NCBI GenBank assembly: GCA_964564655.1
Contig: CAZMBO010000003.1
Location: 1 to 61,901 of the forward strand
Length of the DNA stretch: 61,901 nt
Source of the DNA: UBA8687 sp964564655
GTDB lineage: Bacteria > Nitrospinota > Nitrospinia > Nitrospinales > VA-1
Direction of reading: 5' to 3'
Position numbers and translations under genes: made by a program
Part shown: piece by piece, positions 32,376 through 42,168 of the stretch
Position numbering within the stretch: the first letter of the stretch is position 1
Layout of the letters: the number at the start of each line of letters is the position of its first letter
The notes under the pieces: generated by a model
What the model saw: only the letters and a program-made list of their open reading frames with translations
Told to the model about the DNA's origin: nothing
The model's database searches: none

Positions 32376-34634
32376 ATGGGTAAATCGTTATTGATCGTTG
32401 AGTCACCTACCAAAGTGAACACACTTAAAAAAATTGTAGGTAAAGATTTTATTATCAAAGCCTCGGTAGGCCACCTTAAGGATCTTCCTAAGAAAAAATT
32501 GGGAGTCGATGTCGAGAATGATTTCGAGCCGGACTACATCACAATTAGAGGGAAAGGTAAAATTTTACAGGAGTTGAAAACCGCCGCAAAAAAGGTAGAT
32601 ACAATATATCTGGCTCCCGACCCGGATCGTGAAGGTGAAGCGATTGCTCACCATATTGGAAACGAAGTGGCTAGGTTTACCAAAGGAAAAATATATCGGG
32701 TTATGTTTAATGAAATAACCAAAAAGGCGGTAAAGGAAGCCTTGGAAAACCCGACTGATTTGAATCCTGACAGAGTAAATGCTCAACAGGCACGCCGTAT
32801 TTTGGATCGTTTAGTGGGGTATAAAATCAGTCCCATTTTATGGAAAAAGGTTCATAGGGGTTTGAGTGCAGGAAGAGTCCAATCCGTAGCTTTACGAATA
32901 GTATGCGAAAGAGAGAGAGAGATTCAAGCTTTCCAACCTAAGGAATATTGGTCTATTACGCTGGATTTGGAAGGCAGTTGTGAGCCAAAGTTCCAGGCAA
33001 AGCTTTTAAAAATTGCGGATAAAAAAGCCGAGATTGATAATAAAGATGCCGCCGATAAAATCCTTAAGGATCTGGAAGGCACCCCACTGATTCTTGAGTC
33101 GATAACCAAAAAGGAAAGAAAGAGGAATCCTAGTGCCCCATTCATTACCAGCTCTCTGCAACAGGAGGCATCTCGAAAATTAAATTTCTCTCCTAAGAAA
33201 ACTATGATGTTGGCACAAAAGTTATATGAAGGAATAAAGTTAGAAAAAAAGGGTACTGTTGGTCTGATTACTTATATGCGAACAGATTCAGTGCGATTAT
33301 CTGATCAAGCTCTCGAAGAGGTTAGAAATTTTATTCCAGAGCGATATGGTAAAGATTATCTACCTTCAGAACCAAATATCTATAAAAGCAAAAAGTCTGC
33401 ACAAGAAGCCCATGAGGCTATTCGCCCGACTGATGTATCCTTAGACCCGAACTTTCTAAAAGACCATTTGGAAAAGGATTTATTTCGTCTTTATCAATTG
33501 ATCTGGTCCCGTTTTGTATCTTGTCAAATGGTTCCAGCTGTTTTGGATACGACCCAGTTTGATATTAAATCGGGTAATTACCTGTTCCGTAGCAACGGCT
33601 CGATTTTAAAGTTTGCAGGTTTTATGAAAGTCTACGTAGAGAGCCAAGATGATGATAATTCTGAAAAAACAGAAACGAAGGATAGCGATAGAATTCTTCC
33701 TGCTCTTACAAAAGGTGAGGAATTAAAACTTCACGAGACATTGCCGGAACAGCATTTCACTCAACCACCGGCCCGATTTACGGAGGCGATGTTGGTTAAA
33801 GAACTCGAAGATAAAGGTGTTGGAAGACCCAGTACATATGCTTCTATTATCAGTGTGATTAAGGATCGTGACTATATCCAAAATGAAGAAAGAAGGCTGA
33901 AGCCTGTTGAGTTGGGGTTTATGATTAATGACCTTTTGGTAGAAAACTTTCCGGATATTATGACTACCCAGTTTACTGCGAAAATGGAAGAGCAGTTGGA
34001 TGAAGTTGAAGATGGAAAAATTGAGTGGAAAAAAGTGCTTCATTCTTTTTATACGCCTTTTAAAAAAGACCTTGAAGAAGCAGAGAAAAAGATGAAAGAC
34101 TTCAAAGCTGAAGTCGAAGAAACAGATGAGATTTGTGAAAAATGTGAAAAACCTATGATTATCAAATGGGGTCGTTTTGGTAAGTTTATGGCGTGTTCGG
34201 GATACCCAGATTGTAAAAATGCAAAAGATATTAAAAAACCGGGCAGCGAAGGGGAGTCTGAAGCTCCAGATGAGGTTGAGGGCGATTGTGACTTATGTCA
34301 GTCTCCTTTGATCATTAAACGAGGCAGGTTTGGAAAATTTATTGCCTGTTCAACTTATCCTGATTGTAAATTTACCAAGCCAATTGGTTTGGGAATCGCT
34401 TGTCCGGAGGATGATTGCAAAGGAGAAATTGCTTCTCGCCGATCAAAAAAAGGTCGAACATTTTACGGTTGCACGAAATATCCTGATTGCAAATTCACAT
34501 CTTGGGATAAACCTAAAGCTGAAGCTTGCCCGGAATGTAAACATCCCTTTATGGTTGAAAAGTGGAAAAAGAACGAAGATCCCTCAATCCTTTGTCCAGA
34601 ATGTGGATTCAAAAAGACCAATGTGGCGGCCTGA
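32376..34634 (+). CDS. topA: DNA topoisomerase I
   Basis: Relaxes negative supercoils through a transient 5'-phosphotyrosine bond. 752 residues. The TOPRIM domain starts LLIVESPTKVNTLKKIVG and contains APDPDREGEAIAHHI. The active tyrosine is in GLITYMRTDSVRLSD. VQSVALRIVCERE and DKGVGRPSTYASIIS are further family blocks. The C-terminus carries four zinc-binding units: CEKCEKPM...CSGYPDCK, CDLCQSP...CSTYPDCK, CPEDDCKG...CTKYPDCK and CPECKHP...CPECG. The ATG has GAGGGAAT upstream. trmFO follows after nine bases, a common pairing. Confidence 0.97.
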   Translation: MGKSLLIVESPTKVNTLKKIVGKDFIIKASVGHLKDLPKKKLGVDVENDFEPDYITIRGKGKILQELKTAAKKVDTIYLAPDPDREGEAIAHHIGNEVARFTKGKIYRVMFNEITKKAVKEALENPTDLNPDRVNAQQARRILDRLVGYKISPILWKKVHRGLSAGRVQSVALRIVCEREREIQAFQPKEYWSITLDLEGSCEPKFQAKLLKIADKKAEIDNKDAADKILKDLEGTPLILESITKKERKRNPSAPFITSSLQQEASRKLNFSPKKTMMLAQKLYEGIKLEKKGTVGLITYMRTDSVRLSDQALEEVRNFIPERYGKDYLPSEPNIYKSKKSAQEAHEAIRPTDVSLDPNFLKDHLEKDLFRLYQLIWSRFVSCQMVPAVLDTTQFDIKSGNYLFRSNGSILKFAGFMKVYVESQDDDNSEKTETKDSDRILPALTKGEELKLHETLPEQHFTQPPARFTEAMLVKELEDKGVGRPSTYASIISVIKDRDYIQNEERRLKPVELGFMINDLLVENFPDIMTTQFTAKMEEQLDEVEDGKIEWKKVLHSFYTPFKKDLEEAEKKMKDFKAEVEETDEICEKCEKPMIIKWGRFGKFMACSGYPDCKNAKDIKKPGSEGESEAPDEVEGDCDLCQSPLIIKRGRFGKFIACSTYPDCKFTKPIGLGIACPEDDCKGEIASRRSKKGRTFYGCTKYPDCKFTSWDKPKAEACPECKHPFMVEKWKKNEDPSILCPECGFKKTNVAA

Positions 34635-34643
34635 AAATTTTAA

Positions 34644-35975
34644 GTGAATGATTTCCTAACCATAATTGGTGCCGGGTTGGCCGGATCAGAAGCAGCCTGG
34701 CAAGCAGCAGAAAGAGGTGTTCCTGTTGTTTTATATGAAATGCGTTCGGTCAGTCGTACTGCAGCACACAAAACTGATAATTGCGCCGAGTTGGTTTGCA
34801 GTAACTCTTTAGGTAACAACCTCCCTTATTCAGCTCCCTTTATTCTCAAAGAAGAACTACGTAACTTCAATTCAGTCGTTATTTCATCCGGAGATCGAAA
34901 CTCCGTCCCGGCGGGTTCAGCGCTTGCTGTTGATCGGGAATTATTTTCAAAGGAAATAACTAAAAGAATTTCCAACCATCCTTTGATTACTTTGAAACGG
35001 CAGGAGATCGTCGAAATACCCAATTCGGGGCCCGTTATTATTGCAACAGGTCCATTGACATCTCCGAAATTATCTAAAGAAATTTCTCAATTAATTGGAC
35101 AGGAATACCTTTATTTTTATGACGCTCTTTCACCGATTGTAGATGCCAATACAATTGATTACGATACGGCTTTTTTTGCTAGTCGTTATGAAAAAGGTGG
35201 GGCCGATTATCTTAATTGTCCTATGAATGAAAAACAGTATTATGATTTTATCCACGAATTAAATAACGCAGAAAAAGTTCCTATGGCTTCTTTTGAAAAG
35301 CCTGTTTATTTTGAGGGTTGTATGCCGATAGAAGTTCTGGCCGAACGAGGACCAAAGACTTTAGCTTTTGGGCCATTAAAACCCGTAGGGTTGACAAATC
35401 CACATACAGGAAAAACAGCGTTTGCCGTTGTTCAACTTCGAAAAGAGAATAAAGAAAGTTCTGCGTATAACCTGGTAGGTTTTCAAACAAAACTAACATA
35501 TCCCGAGCAGAAAAGAATTGTGCGCATGATTCCTGGTCTTGAGAAAGCTGAGTTTTTTCGGTTTGGCGCTATTCATAGAAACACATTCATCAATTCACCG
35601 GGACTATTGAGTGATGAATTGGAACTAAAGTCTCGATCCGGCATATATTTCGCGGGACAAATTATAGGAGTTGAAGGCTATTTGGAATCGGCAAGCATGG
35701 GTTTGCTTGCAAGTCTGAGTGCTGTGGCTAAAATTTTAGGGAAGGACTATATACCACCGCCAAGAAACACGGCTCTTGGTGCTTTGATTAATTATTTGAC
35801 GACTTCAAACGTAAATAATTTTCAACCGATGAATATAAATTTTGGGTTGTTTCCGATTGGAGAGATAAAAATACGTGACAAAAAGGAGAGAAATCAGAAA
35901 ATTGCTTTAAATGCTTTAGAGAAAATTCAGAAATGGGAGCAAGAACTAAAAGGTTTAATTGGTTCTGCTGCTTGA
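34644..35975 (+). CDS. trmFO: Methylenetetrahydrofolate-tRNA-(uracil-5)-methyltransferase
   Basis: Adds the methyl group of T54 in tRNA using methylenetetrahydrofolate and FAD. 443 residues from a GTG start. The FAD-binding N-terminus is IIGAGLAGSEAAWQAAERGV. The family motif YEMRSVSRTAAHKTDNCAELVCSNSLG contains the catalytic cysteine region, and YFEGCMPIEVLAERGPKTLAFGPLKPVGL is also diagnostic. The FAD end site is FAGQIIGVEGYLESASMGL. It is the usual partner of topA in many phyla and converges with parE, 71 bases away. Confidence 0.96.
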   Translation: MNDFLTIIGAGLAGSEAAWQAAERGVPVVLYEMRSVSRTAAHKTDNCAELVCSNSLGNNLPYSAPFILKEELRNFNSVVISSGDRNSVPAGSALAVDRELFSKEITKRISNHPLITLKRQEIVEIPNSGPVIIATGPLTSPKLSKEISQLIGQEYLYFYDALSPIVDANTIDYDTAFFASRYEKGGADYLNCPMNEKQYYDFIHELNNAEKVPMASFEKPVYFEGCMPIEVLAERGPKTLAFGPLKPVGLTNPHTGKTAFAVVQLRKENKESSAYNLVGFQTKLTYPEQKRIVRMIPGLEKAEFFRFGAIHRNTFINSPGLLSDELELKSRSGIYFAGQIIGVEGYLESASMGLLASLSAVAKILGKDYIPPPRNTALGALINYLTTSNVNNFQPMNINFGLFPIGEIKIRDKKERNQKIALNALEKIQKWEQELKGLIGSAA

Positions 35976-36046
35976 TCTGGTAAACAATCTCATCTCCTGT
36001 TTTATATAAGGTGCTTTTATTGTGGTAATTTAGAAAAAAAGTAGGG

Positions 36047-37936
36047 TTAAACATCAAGGTCTTTCGCAAACTCTGCTTTTTGTTTAATAAAAACATATCT
36101 GGATTCGGCATTTTTACCCATTAACTGGGAAACCGTTTCGCTAGCTCTTTCAGCATTGCTCAATGCAACTTTTATCAAGGATCGTGATTTTTTATTCATA
36201 GTAGTTTCCCTTAAGTCAGAAGCTGGCATTTCTCCTAAACCTTTGAATCTGCCGATATCGTATTGAGTTCCATTTAAATTTTTTACAATTTTATCTTTTT
36301 CTTCTTCGGTAACGGCGTAATAAAGCTTTTTTCCTACATCAATTCGGTAAAGGGGGGGTTGGGCTATAAAAAGGTGTCCCTTGCGAATAATTTCTGGCAT
36401 GCACCTATAGAAAAATGTGAGTAAAAGTGTGCAAATATGCGCTCCGTCAACATCCGCATCGGTCATTATAATAATTTTTCCATATCGTAATTTGCTGTAA
36501 TCAAATTTATTCAATAGTCCAGTGCCACAAGCAGAAACAAGATTTTGTATTTCAGAATTAGCCATGGTTTTTGCTGGGGATGCGGTTTCAACATTGAGAA
36601 TTTTTCCGCGAATGGGAAGAATGGCCTGAGTTTTCCGGTCTCTGGCTTGTTTGCTGGATCCCCCTGCAGAATCTCCTTCACAAATGAATAATTCAGCTTG
36701 ATCTTTATCTGTCGTCGCGCAATCAGAAAGTTTTCCAGGGAGATTTAAACGATGCGAAATATTAGTTTTTCGTTGAACTGCTTCTTTTGCTTGTCGAGAG
36801 GCAACCCGTGCCTGCGCAGATAAAATGATGCGGTTGGCCAAGGCATCTCCTAAAGTCTGATTTTCATTAAGAAAATGTTCAAGACTATGTTTGATTACTA
36901 CTTCAACCTGAGATGCGATTTCAGAATTTAAACGACCCTTCGTCTGTCCTTGAAATTCTACTTCACCTTGTAGGTATACATTAATTATAGCTATTAACCC
37001 TTCACGGACATCATCACTGGTTATGGAGGGGATTTCTTTAGGGAGAAGTTTTCTCCTTTCTATATAAGCGCGCATGGCTTTTGTTGTGCCATTTCGGAAA
37101 CCAATCTCATGGGTTCCGCCATCGATAGTACGAATCGAGTTTGCAAATGAAAGAACTTGAGTGTCTGTGTCAGGTGTCCATAAAAAAGCGGTTTCTAATC
37201 GTAATAACTTGTCTTCTTTTTCAACATAAATTGGTTTTTCCATTAGAGTAGATTTTTTGCCAACGATCTTTTTTATGTAATCCTGTATGCCGTCGGGGTA
37301 ATGGAAGGTGTGCTTGTTTTTACTTTCAATAAAGTTTATTTTTAATCCTTTATTGAGAAAGGCTTTAGATTCAGCCCGTTCCATAATTAATTTGGTGCTG
37401 AATTCAACTTTAGGGAATATTGTAGGGTCTGGTTGGAAATATACAGTGGTCCCATAAGAGCGCGTAGCCTTCCCCTTTTTAAGTTTTGATAGAGGCTTTC
37501 CTTTCGCATAGGATTGGGTCCATTCAAAACCATCTCTACGAGAAGTAGCTACTAAAGATTCTGAAAGAGCGCAAACTACTGCCATTCCAACACCATGCAG
37601 TCCGCCTGATACTTTGTAGTTGTCTTGACCAAACTTTCCTCCAGAATGGAGGGTTGTGAATAAAATCTCCATTGCGCTCTTTTTGGTTTTTTTGAAAAGG
37701 TCTACAGGAATGCCCCGGCCATTATCCTTAATAGTAACTTCATGGTCGGCCGTAAGAGAGATTTCAATTTTATCGCAATATCCGTTTAAAGCTTCGTCAA
37801 CACTGTTGTCAAGGATTTCCCAAAGTAAGTGATGAAGCCCAGCGGAAGAAGTAGACCCTATATACATTCCCGGTCTTTTGCGTACGGGTTCTAAACCTTC
37901 AAGAACCTGAATATCTTTAGAGTTATATTTAGCCAT
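36047..37936 (-). CDS. parE: DNA topoisomerase IV subunit B (ParE-type)
   Basis: The ATPase subunit of a type IIA topoisomerase. 629 residues, the ParE length and shorter than most GyrB. The GHKL domain shows LEPVRKRPGMYIGST, EILDNSVDEALNGYC, IKDNGRGIPVD and SGGLHGVGMAVVCALS. The TOPRIM domain has ICEGDSAGGSSKQARDRKTQ and ILNVETA, then IIMTDADVDGAHICTLLLTFFYR, and RFKGLGEMPASDLRETTM follows. A gyrB/parE paralogue call rests on length and its pairing with a ParC-like gene four bases upstream. Confidence 0.9.
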   Translation of the reverse strand: MAKYNSKDIQVLEGLEPVRKRPGMYIGSTSSAGLHHLLWEILDNSVDEALNGYCDKIEISLTADHEVTIKDNGRGIPVDLFKKTKKSAMEILFTTLHSGGKFGQDNYKVSGGLHGVGMAVVCALSESLVATSRRDGFEWTQSYAKGKPLSKLKKGKATRSYGTTVYFQPDPTIFPKVEFSTKLIMERAESKAFLNKGLKINFIESKNKHTFHYPDGIQDYIKKIVGKKSTLMEKPIYVEKEDKLLRLETAFLWTPDTDTQVLSFANSIRTIDGGTHEIGFRNGTTKAMRAYIERRKLLPKEIPSITSDDVREGLIAIINVYLQGEVEFQGQTKGRLNSEIASQVEVVIKHSLEHFLNENQTLGDALANRIILSAQARVASRQAKEAVQRKTNISHRLNLPGKLSDCATTDKDQAELFICEGDSAGGSSKQARDRKTQAILPIRGKILNVETASPAKTMANSEIQNLVSACGTGLLNKFDYSKLRYGKIIIMTDADVDGAHICTLLLTFFYRCMPEIIRKGHLFIAQPPLYRIDVGKKLYYAVTEEEKDKIVKNLNGTQYDIGRFKGLGEMPASDLRETTMNKKSRSLIKVALSNAERASETVSQLMGKNAESRYVFIKQKAEFAKDLDV

Positions 37937-37940
37937 ATTT

Positions 37941-40184
37941 TTATGTAATTTTTACAATGGTTTTTCGTCTTGAAAGAATTACACCTTGGGTACCTCGATT
38001 GCAAACTCGGACACTTTTGACAGTGATTTCTTTGTCTTTACCCGAATCAAAAGAAAGTGTGACCTTGTCTTTCAAGCTAACAAATTTAATTCCTACCAAT
38101 TGGCTATCTTTGGTTTTCATTAAAATAACACCTTTTCCAGATCCGCTTAATTGGGTGATGTGCTCGGTTGCTATAACCAAAGCTTTTCCTTGAGCTGTTG
38201 CGAGGAATAAATGATCGTGTGTGACGGGAGCAAATGCAATCATCTTGTCCTCATCTTTCAGGGTCATGATTTTTCTTCCTGATCGAGTGGTTTCCCCTAA
38301 ATTTGAGATTGGAAAACGGAAGCCATATCCATTAGCGCTAGCAACCATATATTCCGCCTCATCTTCAAAACCTAAGCTACTTTGGCCGGTTGCATTGTCT
38401 TTTGGGATTGCTGGAAAACGAATCATTCCTATTACTTTTTCTCCATCTGCAAAGTTAAAAAGACTTTGTATGGGTTCACCAAACCCACTTCTTGTGTAGG
38501 GCAAGTTGAAAACCTTTATTACATATGCAATGCCAAATGAAGTGAAAAGCCCCAAAAGATCTTTTGTGTTGCATGGCGTAGTGCTTAATAATTGATCGTT
38601 TTCTTTGAATTTCAGGGAGGAGGGATCGCTAATAGTTTTAAGTTTCCGAATCCACCCGTTTTGACTGAGAACAACATGAACGTCTTCATGTTCAATAAAA
38701 TCTTCAGCATTAAATTCAATACTTTCACTGGAACCAAATTTTGTTTTTCTTTTGTCCCCATATTTTTTATCGATTTCTTCAAATTCATTTCTAACTTCTT
38801 TCCAAATCTTCTTGGGTGATTTGAGTATGGAGACTATCCCCTTTTTTTCTTTTAATTTTTCTTTTTGCTCAGTGATAATCTTATCCATCTCTATAGACAC
38901 CAAGCGATAAAGAGGAAACTCAAGGATGGCAATTGTTTGCTCATCATCTAGCGTAAAATGTTTTTGGATCTTTTCATGCGCTTCTTTTCTAGATTTTGAA
39001 GAGCGAATTAATTTCAAGGCTTTATCCAGAGCTGCAAAAATTGCTGCAAAGCCGACAAGAATATGCAGTCGTTTTTCGAGAAGAGAAAGTTCGTATTGAA
39101 GGCGCCGTGTGACAATCTGTTTGCGGAACTGAAGAAACTCCTGGCAGATTTCGATTAAAGATAATCGCGCCGGTTTGCCATTTGGTTTAAGGCATGTAAA
39201 ATTGATTTGAAAATTTGATTCCAGATCGGTGTGTTTGAAAAGGTAACTCATTATTTTATCTGGATCAGTAGTATTCTTTATTTCTAGAACAACGCGAACT
39301 TTTTCGTCGCTTTCATCTCGGACATCCGTTAAAGAAGTCAATTTTTTGGAGATAATTATTTCCGCTATTCTTTCAATCATTCGTGCTTTGTTGATCGCGT
39401 AAGGAATGGAAGTAATGATGATCTGTTTTTTGCCGCGCGGAAGATCTTCAATTTTCCATTCACCGCGAATTTTTACCGCCCCAGAACCTGTTTCATAAGC
39501 CTTCCTTAGTTCCGCCTTACTATTTAGAATGATGCCTTCGGTGGGGAAGTCGGGACCTTTAATATGTTTCATCAATGAAGTGATGGTTTGTTTTGGTTGG
39601 TCAATGAGAGAGAGCAGTGCAGAAAAAACTTCATGTAAATTATGGCTAGGAAAAGAACAAGCCATTCCAACTGCTATACCCGATGACCCATTGATTAATA
39701 GATTTGGCATCCGTGAAGGTAGTACTATAGGTTCCTTCAGAGTGTTGTCATAATTAGGGCGAAAATTCACCGTATCCTTTTTTATATCGCTGAGCAGGAA
39801 TGCGGTAATAGGGGTCAATCGACCTTCTGTATATCGGTAAGCGGCCGGAGAATCACCATCCATTGATCCAAAATTTCCCTTCCCATCAACCAATGGGTAT
39901 CGCATGGAAAAATCTTGAGCCATTCGGACCATTGATTCATAAGTGGATGAGTCGCCATGAGGATGGTATTTACCTAGGACTTCCCCAATAATTTTGGCGG
40001 ACTTAACATGCTTGCTGGCGGCATTCATTCCCATACTTTCCATGGCATATAAAATTCTTCGATGGATAGGTTTGAGCCCATCACGGACGTCAGGAAGAGA
40101 GCGCGATACTATCGTTGAGAGAGCATAGGTCAAAAACCTTTTTTCGAGCTCTTCTTGTAGGTCTGAAGTTTTTTCTGCCCTCAT
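37941..40184 (-). CDS. parC: DNA topoisomerase IV subunit A (ParC-type)
   Basis: The breakage-reunion subunit. 747 residues, between ParC and GyrA in length. The N-terminus has LTYALSTIVSRSLPDVRDGLKPIHRRILYAM. The quinolone-region helix is GKYHPHGDSSTYESMVRMAQDFSMRYPLVDG, quoted here only as GKYHPHGDSSTYESMVRMAQ. The active tyrosine is in AAYRYTEGRLT. The C-terminal third keeps partial propeller blades but no canonical GyrA box (QRRGGKG-type) that I can see, which supports topoisomerase IV. The promoter should lie in the 150 bases upstream, next to an assembly gap. Confidence 0.9.
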   Translation of the reverse strand: MRAEKTSDLQEELEKRFLTYALSTIVSRSLPDVRDGLKPIHRRILYAMESMGMNAASKHVKSAKIIGEVLGKYHPHGDSSTYESMVRMAQDFSMRYPLVDGKGNFGSMDGDSPAAYRYTEGRLTPITAFLLSDIKKDTVNFRPNYDNTLKEPIVLPSRMPNLLINGSSGIAVGMACSFPSHNLHEVFSALLSLIDQPKQTITSLMKHIKGPDFPTEGIILNSKAELRKAYETGSGAVKIRGEWKIEDLPRGKKQIIITSIPYAINKARMIERIAEIIISKKLTSLTDVRDESDEKVRVVLEIKNTTDPDKIMSYLFKHTDLESNFQINFTCLKPNGKPARLSLIEICQEFLQFRKQIVTRRLQYELSLLEKRLHILVGFAAIFAALDKALKLIRSSKSRKEAHEKIQKHFTLDDEQTIAILEFPLYRLVSIEMDKIITEQKEKLKEKKGIVSILKSPKKIWKEVRNEFEEIDKKYGDKRKTKFGSSESIEFNAEDFIEHEDVHVVLSQNGWIRKLKTISDPSSLKFKENDQLLSTTPCNTKDLLGLFTSFGIAYVIKVFNLPYTRSGFGEPIQSLFNFADGEKVIGMIRFPAIPKDNATGQSSLGFEDEAEYMVASANGYGFRFPISNLGETTRSGRKIMTLKDEDKMIAFAPVTHDHLFLATAQGKALVIATEHITQLSGSGKGVILMKTKDSQLVGIKFVSLKDKVTLSFDSGKDKEITVKSVRVCNRGTQGVILSRRKTIVKIT

Positions 40185-40337
40185 TTTTCTTAAGATTTAA
40201 AGGTTGTTTGAGTCAAAAAGTGAAAAGATGACTGCCAGACTTGACGTTTCAGAGAAGCGGTCTTATTAACTCGTTAGGGAAGGAATTGTGTTTTATTTCC
40301 CATATATGGTATATCTAAGTTTGATATATACAATATA

Positions 40338-40437
40338 NNNNNNNNNNNNNNNNNNNNNNNNNNNNNNNNNNNNNNNNNNNNNNNNNNNNNNNNNNNNNNN
40401 NNNNNNNNNNNNNNNNNNNNNNNNNNNNNNNNNNNNN
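40338..40437. other. Assembly gap, 100 N
   Basis: Exactly 100 N of unknown true length, between parC and mrp, which are divergent. Just before it is a run of alternating AT (40301-40337) with an imperfect inverted repeat GTATATC/GATATATAC. Such sequence often breaks assemblies. Both promoters may be affected. Confidence 0.98.
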
Positions 40438-40453
40438 CCTTTTAGGAGTAATT

Positions 40454-41551
40454 ATGTCTGACCCAAAATTACGAGAAAAAATCATTGATTCATTGAAAAC
40501 GGTTCAAGATCCTGATCTTCATAAAGATATTGTGAGTCTTGGGTTTGTTAAAAATATTGAACTAGATGGTGGGAAGGCAAAATTTGATGTTGAATTAACA
40601 ACACCGGCTTGTCCTGTAAAAGAACAATTGAAGTCCGAATGTGAAACCAAGGTCTTAGCAATTGAAGGTGTAGATAGTGTCGATGTCAATATGACGGCTG
40701 TTGTGCGTTCCACTCAGCACAGTCAACCTGTTTTAACGGGAGTTAAAAATATCATTGCTGTTGCAAGTGGTAAAGGTGGGGTGGGTAAATCCACAGTAAG
40801 CACCAATCTTGCGATTGCTTTATCTTTGACAGGCGCCAAAGTTGGATTGATGGATGCAGATATTTATGGCCCAAGTATTCCACAGATGATGGGCATTCCA
40901 ATCTCTTCTCCGAAAGTAGCTGAGGAAAATAAATTTTTTCCGCACGAAAAATATGATCTAAAGGTAGTTTCAGCAGCATTTCTAACCAAGCAAGGGCAAC
41001 CCTTAATGTTACGTGGACCTATGTTGGGGGGTATTATTCAGCAATTCTTACAAAATGTGGAGTGGGGCGAGTTAGATTACCTTGTTATTGATTTGCCACC
41101 AGGAACTGGAGACGTGCAGTTAACTCTGACGCAGAAGGCTCCTCTTTCAGGTGCAGTGGTAGTAACCACTCCGCAGGAGGTTAGCCTAATCGATGCAGAT
41201 AAAGGTGTCAAAATGTTTCAACAGGTAAAAGTGCCACTGCTTGGCATAGTAGAAAATATGAGTTACTTCATCTGCGATGGTTGCGATAAGAAACATACTA
41301 TTTTTAAAGAAGGCGGCGGGCAAAACCTAGCGGATAATTTCAAAATACCACTTCTAGGAAAGGTTCCGATAGTTCCTGGGGTTGTTGAGGGAGGAGACTC
41401 AGGCGTGCCAATAGTAATGAGTGACCCCGAGTCAGCGGCAAGCTTGGCCTATAAAGATTTGGCAGGGCAAGTAGCAGCACAGTTGAGTATAAACCAGTCT
41501 AAGGACGATAAAGTGGACGCATCATTTGAATTAGCCTGGCAAAGCAAATAA
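40454..41551 (+). CDS. mrp: Mrp/ApbC-type Fe-S cluster carrier ATPase, with DUF59 domain
   Basis: 365 residues. The N-terminal 95 form a MIP18/DUF59 domain (IIDSLKTVQDPDLHKDIVSLGFVKNIELD, quoted in part as TVQDPDLHKDIVSLGFV). The P-loop ATPase follows with VASGKGGVGKSTVSTNLAIAL, LMDADIYGPSIPQMMGI and VIDLPPGTGDVQLTLTQ. Cysteines in FICDGCDKKH form the expected bridging CxxC for a [4Fe-4S] cluster at the dimer interface. TAGGAGTAATTATG gives an excellent start. The DUF971 gene downstream is a frequent genomic partner of Mrp. Confidence 0.93.
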   Translation: MSDPKLREKIIDSLKTVQDPDLHKDIVSLGFVKNIELDGGKAKFDVELTTPACPVKEQLKSECETKVLAIEGVDSVDVNMTAVVRSTQHSQPVLTGVKNIIAVASGKGGVGKSTVSTNLAIALSLTGAKVGLMDADIYGPSIPQMMGIPISSPKVAEENKFFPHEKYDLKVVSAAFLTKQGQPLMLRGPMLGGIIQQFLQNVEWGELDYLVIDLPPGTGDVQLTLTQKAPLSGAVVVTTPQEVSLIDADKGVKMFQQVKVPLLGIVENMSYFICDGCDKKHTIFKEGGGQNLADNFKIPLLGKVPIVPGVVEGGDSGVPIVMSDPESAASLAYKDLAGQVAAQLSINQSKDDKVDASFELAWQSK

Positions 41552-41620
41552 CTAAAAAAAGAACTGCTTTATTTTACAGCAATTAAATTAATAAAAATTC
41601 TATGAATTGGGTAAATAATT

Positions 41621-41941
41621 GTGACAACTCCGGCCCCAAAAAATATTACACAGGTTAACGAGACCACTTTGGGAATTTCCTGGAGCGATGGTCATGAATC
41701 CGAGTACCCGGTAAAAATATTGCGTGAAAATTGTCCATGTGCAAACTGTATAGACGAATGGAGTGGAAAAAAACTAATTGCGCCAGGTTCGATTCCAGAT
41801 TCCATTCGGCCCCGTAACTTAAAAGCAGTGGGGCTCTACGCGTTACAATTCGACTGGAGTGATGGTCATGATACGGGGCTTTATACACACGAATTGCTCA
41901 GACAACTTTGTCAATGTTCTGTTTGTTTGACTAAGAATTAA
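41621..41941 (+). CDS. DUF971 (gamma-butyrobetaine-hydroxylase-like N-terminal) protein
   Basis: 106 residues with one DUF971 domain. GISWSDGHESEYPVKILRENCPCANCIDEW and its mirror QFDWSDGHDTGLYTHELLRQLCQCSVC hold the paired CxC/CxxC motifs that bind zinc. Start is a GTG at 41621; an ATG at 41602 is out of frame. It follows mrp on the same strand, and such proteins co-occur with Mrp in Fe-S assembly neighbourhoods. Biochemical role unknown. A strong terminator follows. Confidence 0.85.
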   Translation: MTTPAPKNITQVNETTLGISWSDGHESEYPVKILRENCPCANCIDEWSGKKLIAPGSIPDSIRPRNLKAVGLYALQFDWSDGHDTGLYTHELLRQLCQCSVCLTKN

Positions 41942-42010
41942 AGGAGCTTTTAAATTAGTAAAGGTTTATGCGAGTGCTAGCCATGCCATACAGTTAGCGC
42001 TCCAACCCGA

Positions 42011-42044
42011 ACGGGAGCGGTGGTCAGGCCGCTCCCGTTTTTTT
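42011..42044 (+). terminator. Rho-independent terminator after the DUF971 gene
   Basis: ACGGGAGCGG (42011-42020) and CCGCTCCCGT (42029-42038) form a ten-pair, GC-rich stem with loop TGGTCAGG, followed by a run of T to 42044. It ends the mrp-DUF971 transcript. On the other strand it is followed by fewer T, so it is mainly one-way. Confidence 0.93.
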
Positions 42045-42168
42045 ATTACCACTTCAAATCATTTTAGTTGAACAAATTCTATTGGATGTGTCTGCAAACG
42101 GAATATAGCCTTTTTAACTTCAGTGTAATTTTAGCGTAATTTATTAAATTACTTGCCGCGTCAATTTG

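Noticed and set aside
35788..36111. 107-codon minus-strand frame between trmFO and parE
   Set aside because: It is antisense to the trmFO end and overlaps the parE end; no ribosome site or family motif.
40301..40337. Origin of replication or mobile-element end in the AT-rich repeat
   Set aside because: Only a short imperfect inverted repeat at a contig edge; no DnaA boxes or dnaA gene nearby.
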